Shown: one piece after another, positions 61,329 through 64,000 of the stretch
Layout: each line of letters starts with the position of its first letter
Position numbering within the stretch: position 1 is the stretch's first letter
Assembly (NCBI RefSeq): GCF_017313275.1
Contig: NZ_JAFLNM010000001.1
Span: 1,736,001 to 1,800,000 of the forward strand
Source of the DNA: Flagellimonas profundi
GTDB taxonomy: Bacteria > Bacteroidota > Bacteroidia > Flavobacteriales > Flavobacteriaceae
Reading direction: 5' to 3'
DNA length: 64,000 nucleotides
Translations under genes and position numbers: made by a program
The notes under the pieces: generated by a model
What the model was told of the DNA's origin: nothing
What the model saw: only the letters and a program-made list of their open reading frames with translations
Databases searched by the model: none

Positions 61329-62024
61329 ATGAAAATCGTGAGAACTCCATTTTTAATTCTACTCTTATTGGCATCGGTAAGTTGCCAACCCAAAAACAAG
61401 TCCAACAAGCAAGAAGTGGCACAAAAGGAAGAATCCAACGCCTATATGGCAACTAAATTGACCGCAGAGGAACTACAGGAATATGAGACCGCATATTTTG
61501 CCAGTGGATGCTTCTGGTGCGTGGAAGCTATTTTTGAAAGCGTTAAGGGCGTTAAAGAGGTTTATTCCGGTTATTCCGGTGGTTCGGAAAAAAATCCGAC
61601 CTACGAAGAGGTTTCTTATGGCAGAACGCATCATGCAGAAGCTGTGGAAGTTTATTACGACCCCGATGTTATATCCTTTAGACAATTGGTGCAAGTGTTC
61701 TTTGGTTCGCACGACCCAACAACACTAAACCGACAGGGACCCGATCGTGGTGCCCAATACCGATCTATCTCCTTTTATAAAAATGAGGAGGAGAAGAAGA
61801 TTATACAAGATTATATTAGCTTACTTGAGTCTGAGAATGCCTATGGCGACCGCGCTATAGTAACGGAGGTGACCCCTTTCGAAAAATTTTATATGGCGGA
61901 AGAATACCATCAGGACTACGAAAAGCGAAATCCCAATAACAGTTATATCAGAAATGTTTCGATTCCGAGACTAAATCGTTTCAAGGAAAACTTTAAATCC
62001 TACCTTAAGGAAGATGCTCACTGA
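61329..62024 (+). CDS. msrA: peptide-methionine (S)-S-oxide reductase, lipoprotein form
   Basis: A 231-residue lipoprotein (lipobox ASVSC, C19) carrying a full MsrA domain from about residue 55. The active-site GCFWCVE has nucleophile C61 with C64 next in line, and GYSGGSEKNPTYEEVSYGRT, AEAVEVYYDP, DPTTLNRQGPDRGAQYRS and YHQDY follow. No further cysteine occurs in the C-terminal part, so the resolving cysteine would have to be C64. It repairs oxidised methionine in envelope proteins, which fits the lipid anchor. It is a single gene facing the DUF4097-like gene. Confidence 0.95.
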   Translation: MKIVRTPFLILLLLASVSCQPKNKSNKQEVAQKEESNAYMATKLTAEELQEYETAYFASGCFWCVEAIFESVKGVKEVYSGYSGGSEKNPTYEEVSYGRTHHAEAVEVYYDPDVISFRQLVQVFFGSHDPTTLNRQGPDRGAQYRSISFYKNEEEKKIIQDYISLLESENAYGDRAIVTEVTPFEKFYMAEEYHQDYEKRNPNNSYIRNVSIPRLNRFKENFKSYLKEDAH

Positions 62025-62077
62025 TAAATGACTTGGTAGGTTTCGGTCGTTGAAGAGTTATATTGACCAATAGGTTC

Positions 62078-62129
62078 GAGGTGGTTCCTTGGGACTGGTG
62101 CAACAAGACTAGTTCTTTAGAACCACCTC
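62078..62129. repeat. 10-bp inverted repeat at the 3' junction of msrA and the adhesin-like gene
   Basis: GAGGTGGTTC (62078-62087) and GAACCACCTC (62120-62129) are perfect complements 32 bases apart. The right arm is in the last codons of the minus-strand gene and the left arm is just beyond its stop. There is no T-run, so this is not a classical terminator. Confidence 0.4.
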
Positions 62130-63569
62130 ACTGAACTTGGAGTTGATCTTAATGGTTTTACCATCATTCTTACTAATGTTATAACCAGTGTGCAAATTGG
62201 CTCCTTGCTTTTTGGTGGATGTCAACTTCAATGTTTTTGGGTATGTAAATCCCGAAGTTGTTTCGTTCACCGAGATAACATAAGGTGTTTCCGGAAGTTT
62301 ACAATCCAACTCCCCATTTTCCATGGATATGTCAATGGTATTAAATCCATTGGCCACCTCATCAATACTCAATGCCCCGAAATTATTGGTCACCAATGCT
62401 TTGCTGTCCAATCTACCAATAACCACATTGGATGATATCGAATTCAGTTTTAGTTCCTTGACCTCTTTTAAATTGACCTTTTCGGAATAATCCGCGCTAA
62501 GGCTGCCATAGTTCCAATTTTGCACCACGACCGGGGAGTACGATACTCGAATATCGGTATTGGCGCCATCAATGGTTGAGGCAAGCAAGCTTGCGTAGGA
62601 CAAGCTTGCGTTGATGTTTTTGGCATTTTCCGCCAATTTTACCTCACCGTGGCGTACATTCATGTTTACCTTAATGTACTTCGGCATTTTGATGATGATT
62701 CGTTTTTTGACCTTATACTCTTTATGTTTCCCGTCAGTTGAAAAATAGAACACATTTGGACTTCCATGAATGGTCCTTGCCTCTTCACGGAGCTGCTTTC
62801 TAAGTTCCGCTTGCTCTTCCCTGATCTCTACTTGTTGAGCGCGGATCTCTTCTCGCTGTTCTTTAATTCGCTCCTGCATTTCTTCACGGACTTTTTCGCG
62901 CTCTTCACGGAGTTTTTCCCGTTCTCCCCTCAGCTCTTCACGTCGCGCCTCACGCTCCTCTGCCATTTTTTCCATCTCTTCGCCCCATTTCTCAAAACGC
63001 TCCTTGTATTCTTCATCAAACGTCTTATCGAACTTCTTCTTCCATTCCTTCATGTATTTGTCACCATCCTTTTTATAAGCGTCGTAATCAAACTCAATTG
63101 GGGGTAATGGTGGCATGGGCGGCATTGAAGACATTACCGCGATTTCTGGAATCACAATTTCAGAGATTTCAGGGATTTCAACATTGGCAATAATCTCGGC
63201 GACCGAAGGCATTTCGGGAATATCGATATTCACCGTTCTAAAATCGTAGGCATAATTGGGACCCGCACCTTCTGTGCTTATCTCTATTTCTTTGCTGTTC
63301 CCCATTATTTTGACCAAATCCCGCTCAAAATAAGAATCTGCCTCCTCCTGGTCTACTCCTTCCAGCTCAATTACCGCCGTAATCTCTACCTGATCTTTGT
63401 TCCAAGTATCGAACTCAATATCGGCATAACTGGTATTAATGTTGAGTTCAGTGTCCTTATTGACATTGAAAGTCTCCTTGTAGGTTTTGGACTTCTCCTG
63501 CGCTTGGCCGGTAAATCCAACCAAGGCAAGAAGCAATCCGCTAAACAATATTTGATGATTCCTGTTCAT
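62109..63569 (-). CDS. secreted DUF4097/adhesin-like protein with a long charged helix
   Basis: A 486-residue exported protein (signal MNRNHQILFSGLLLALVGFTGQAQ). N-terminal beta strands (DTELNINTSYADIEFDTWNK) lead to a Pro/Ile-rich stretch at 117-158 (IPEMP, IPEIS, MPPMPPLPP), then a highly charged helical block at about 161-268 such as EEREARREELRGEREKLREE. After it a beta-solenoid-type domain follows (VNMNVRHGEVKLAENAKN, LNSISSNVVIGRLDSKALV, NNFGALSIDEVANGF). The end domains match the DUF4097 / GIN-like repeats common beside anti-sigma factors in Bacteroidota. The helix may act as a stiff spacer. Its start overlaps the upstream gene by 29 bases. Confidence 0.82.
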   Translation of the reverse strand: MNRNHQILFSGLLLALVGFTGQAQEKSKTYKETFNVNKDTELNINTSYADIEFDTWNKDQVEITAVIELEGVDQEEADSYFERDLVKIMGNSKEIEISTEGAGPNYAYDFRTVNIDIPEMPSVAEIIANVEIPEISEIVIPEIAVMSSMPPMPPLPPIEFDYDAYKKDGDKYMKEWKKKFDKTFDEEYKERFEKWGEEMEKMAEEREARREELRGEREKLREEREKVREEMQERIKEQREEIRAQQVEIREEQAELRKQLREEARTIHGSPNVFYFSTDGKHKEYKVKKRIIIKMPKYIKVNMNVRHGEVKLAENAKNINASLSYASLLASTIDGANTDIRVSYSPVVVQNWNYGSLSADYSEKVNLKEVKELKLNSISSNVVIGRLDSKALVTNNFGALSIDEVANGFNTIDISMENGELDCKLPETPYVISVNETTSGFTYPKTLKLTSTKKQGANLHTGYNISKNDGKTIKINSKFSEVVLKN

Positions 63570-64000
63570 TTTTTGATGATTTTAATTGATTCAACTTTGA
63601 TTTTAACTTTTGCAACAACTGCAACCGTAGCTGTAGGTTATTGATCAAGGCACCTATGGTTTGATCATTGGGGCCCAATTCGTTCAACTCTTGGTTCAGT
63701 CTTTGGTATTCCTTGTTCAGTTCCGCCAACCGGTCCATATAGCTATCCACAAGATCCTTGTTTCCCGGATCATCGGCCAATTCGGACAGCTGGAGATTAA
63801 TGTTGGTGGTATAATAGGTTTCTATCTTTTTTAAGTCCGGAGATAAATCCCCCAAGGAAATACCCTGGGCTTCTTTACTTGGATTATCCCGATCTACAAC
63901 CATTATTTTTTCATCTGGGTCAACTGTTCCTCCATTACTGTTAAAATAATAGAAGGACAACCCCACAGCTACAACAACTGAAGCTGCAATCTGCATCCAC
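63541..64000 (-). CDS. anti-sigma-factor-like membrane protein, C-terminal part (cut by window edge)
   Basis: The minus-strand frame is open to the window end (the codon before M at 63996 is Trp), so the N-terminus is outside. The visible part has a membrane helix (MQIAASVVVAVGLSFYYF) and a periplasmic tail that is mostly helical with VDRDNPSKEAQGISLGDLSP and LNQELNELGPNDQTIGALIN. This layout matches the small anti-sigma or anti-sigma-like proteins that precede DUF4097 genes in Bacteroidota. It overlaps the start of the next gene by 29 bases. A partner sigma factor is expected upstream. Confidence 0.75.
   Translation of the reverse strand, partial: WMQIAASVVVAVGLSFYYFNSNGGTVDPDEKIMVVDRDNPSKEAQGISLGDLSPDLKKIETYYTTNINLQLSELADDPGNKDLVDSYMDRLAELNKEYQRLNQELNELGPNDQTIGALINNLQLRLQLLQKLKSKLNQLKSSKNEQESSNIV

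Noticed and set aside
1-64000. CRISPR arrays, IS elements, prophage or defence genes
   Set aside because: No regularly spaced direct repeats, transposase, integrase, phage structural or restriction/retron-type gene is visible on either strand; the window looks like stable core chromosome.

Overview
The window is a stretch of ordinary chromosome from a Bacteroidota bacterium, almost certainly a marine member of the Flavobacteriaceae (a Muricauda/Flagellimonas/Allomuricauda-like genome is my inference; no rRNA gene is present to prove it). The evidence is the gene content (GldI, DUF349, DUF368 pairs, DUF3810, DUF4105, DUF6503, GH97, RNase Y, a flavobacterial-type 6S RNA), many lipoprotein signals, TAATG start/stop overlaps, and promoters of the Bacteroidota form TTG-N19-21-TAnnTTTG. 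About 65 protein genes fill the 64 kb. I see no tRNA, rRNA, IS element, prophage, plasmid function or CRISPR array.

Layout. 1-2.4 kb (minus): 3'-truncated mutL, a small membrane protein, ribH and a membrane-anchored TPR protein. 2.5-4.3 kb (plus): recF, a lipoprotein and a DUF721/DciA-like protein, followed by a palindromic intergenic repeat. 4.5-6.0 kb (minus): ndk and a PhoD-like phosphatase lipoprotein. 6.1-14.3 kb (plus): nrnA-like phosphodiesterase, gldI, a cyclophilin-FKBP fusion, a DUF3810 metalloprotease-like protein and a pair of amidohydrolase genes with degenerate catalytic halves. 14.3-24.5 kb: a lipoprotein, an rRNA/tRNA methyltransferase, an M48 protease, a Rel/Spo enzyme, a Fur-family regulator, purA, a GH97 glycosidase, dps and dinB.

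24.6-33.9 kb (plus): an OstA/LptA-like envelope protein, a class III aminotransferase, then a TPR - DUF368 - DUF368 - aroE - DUF349 run. 34-44.3 kb: a CBS protein, a secreted protein with tandem repeats resembling the DUF7477 module, RNase Y, a 6S RNA, zapA and a ZapB-like coiled coil, an M23 peptidase, a cysteine desulfurase, an Smr protein and three tiny membrane proteins. 44.3-55.7 kb: recQ lacking its zinc cysteines, kdsD-like isomerase - tatC - AhpD-like - lptB, pssA and a PH-domain-like protein, DUF4105, an ABC-F ATPase, small proteins, a cobalamin adenosyltransferase and DUF2795. 55.8-64 kb: secA without its zinc tail, a sensor histidine kinase, two small secreted/membrane proteins, a lipoprotein MsrA, and a DUF4097-like adhesin-type protein behind a truncated anti-sigma-like gene.

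The genes are mostly housekeeping: envelope building (LptB, OstA-like, KdsD-like, DUF368, PssA, M23, TatC, SecA), DNA maintenance (MutL, RecF, DciA-like, RecQ, Smr, Dps) and RNA/stress control (RNase Y, 6S RNA, Rel/Spo, NrnA-like). No defence island or new multi-gene system is evident. The most unusual items are the repeat protein at 34.6 kb, the zinc-less RecQ, the amidohydrolase pseudo-halves, and the charged-helix insertion in the 62.1-63.6 kb protein.
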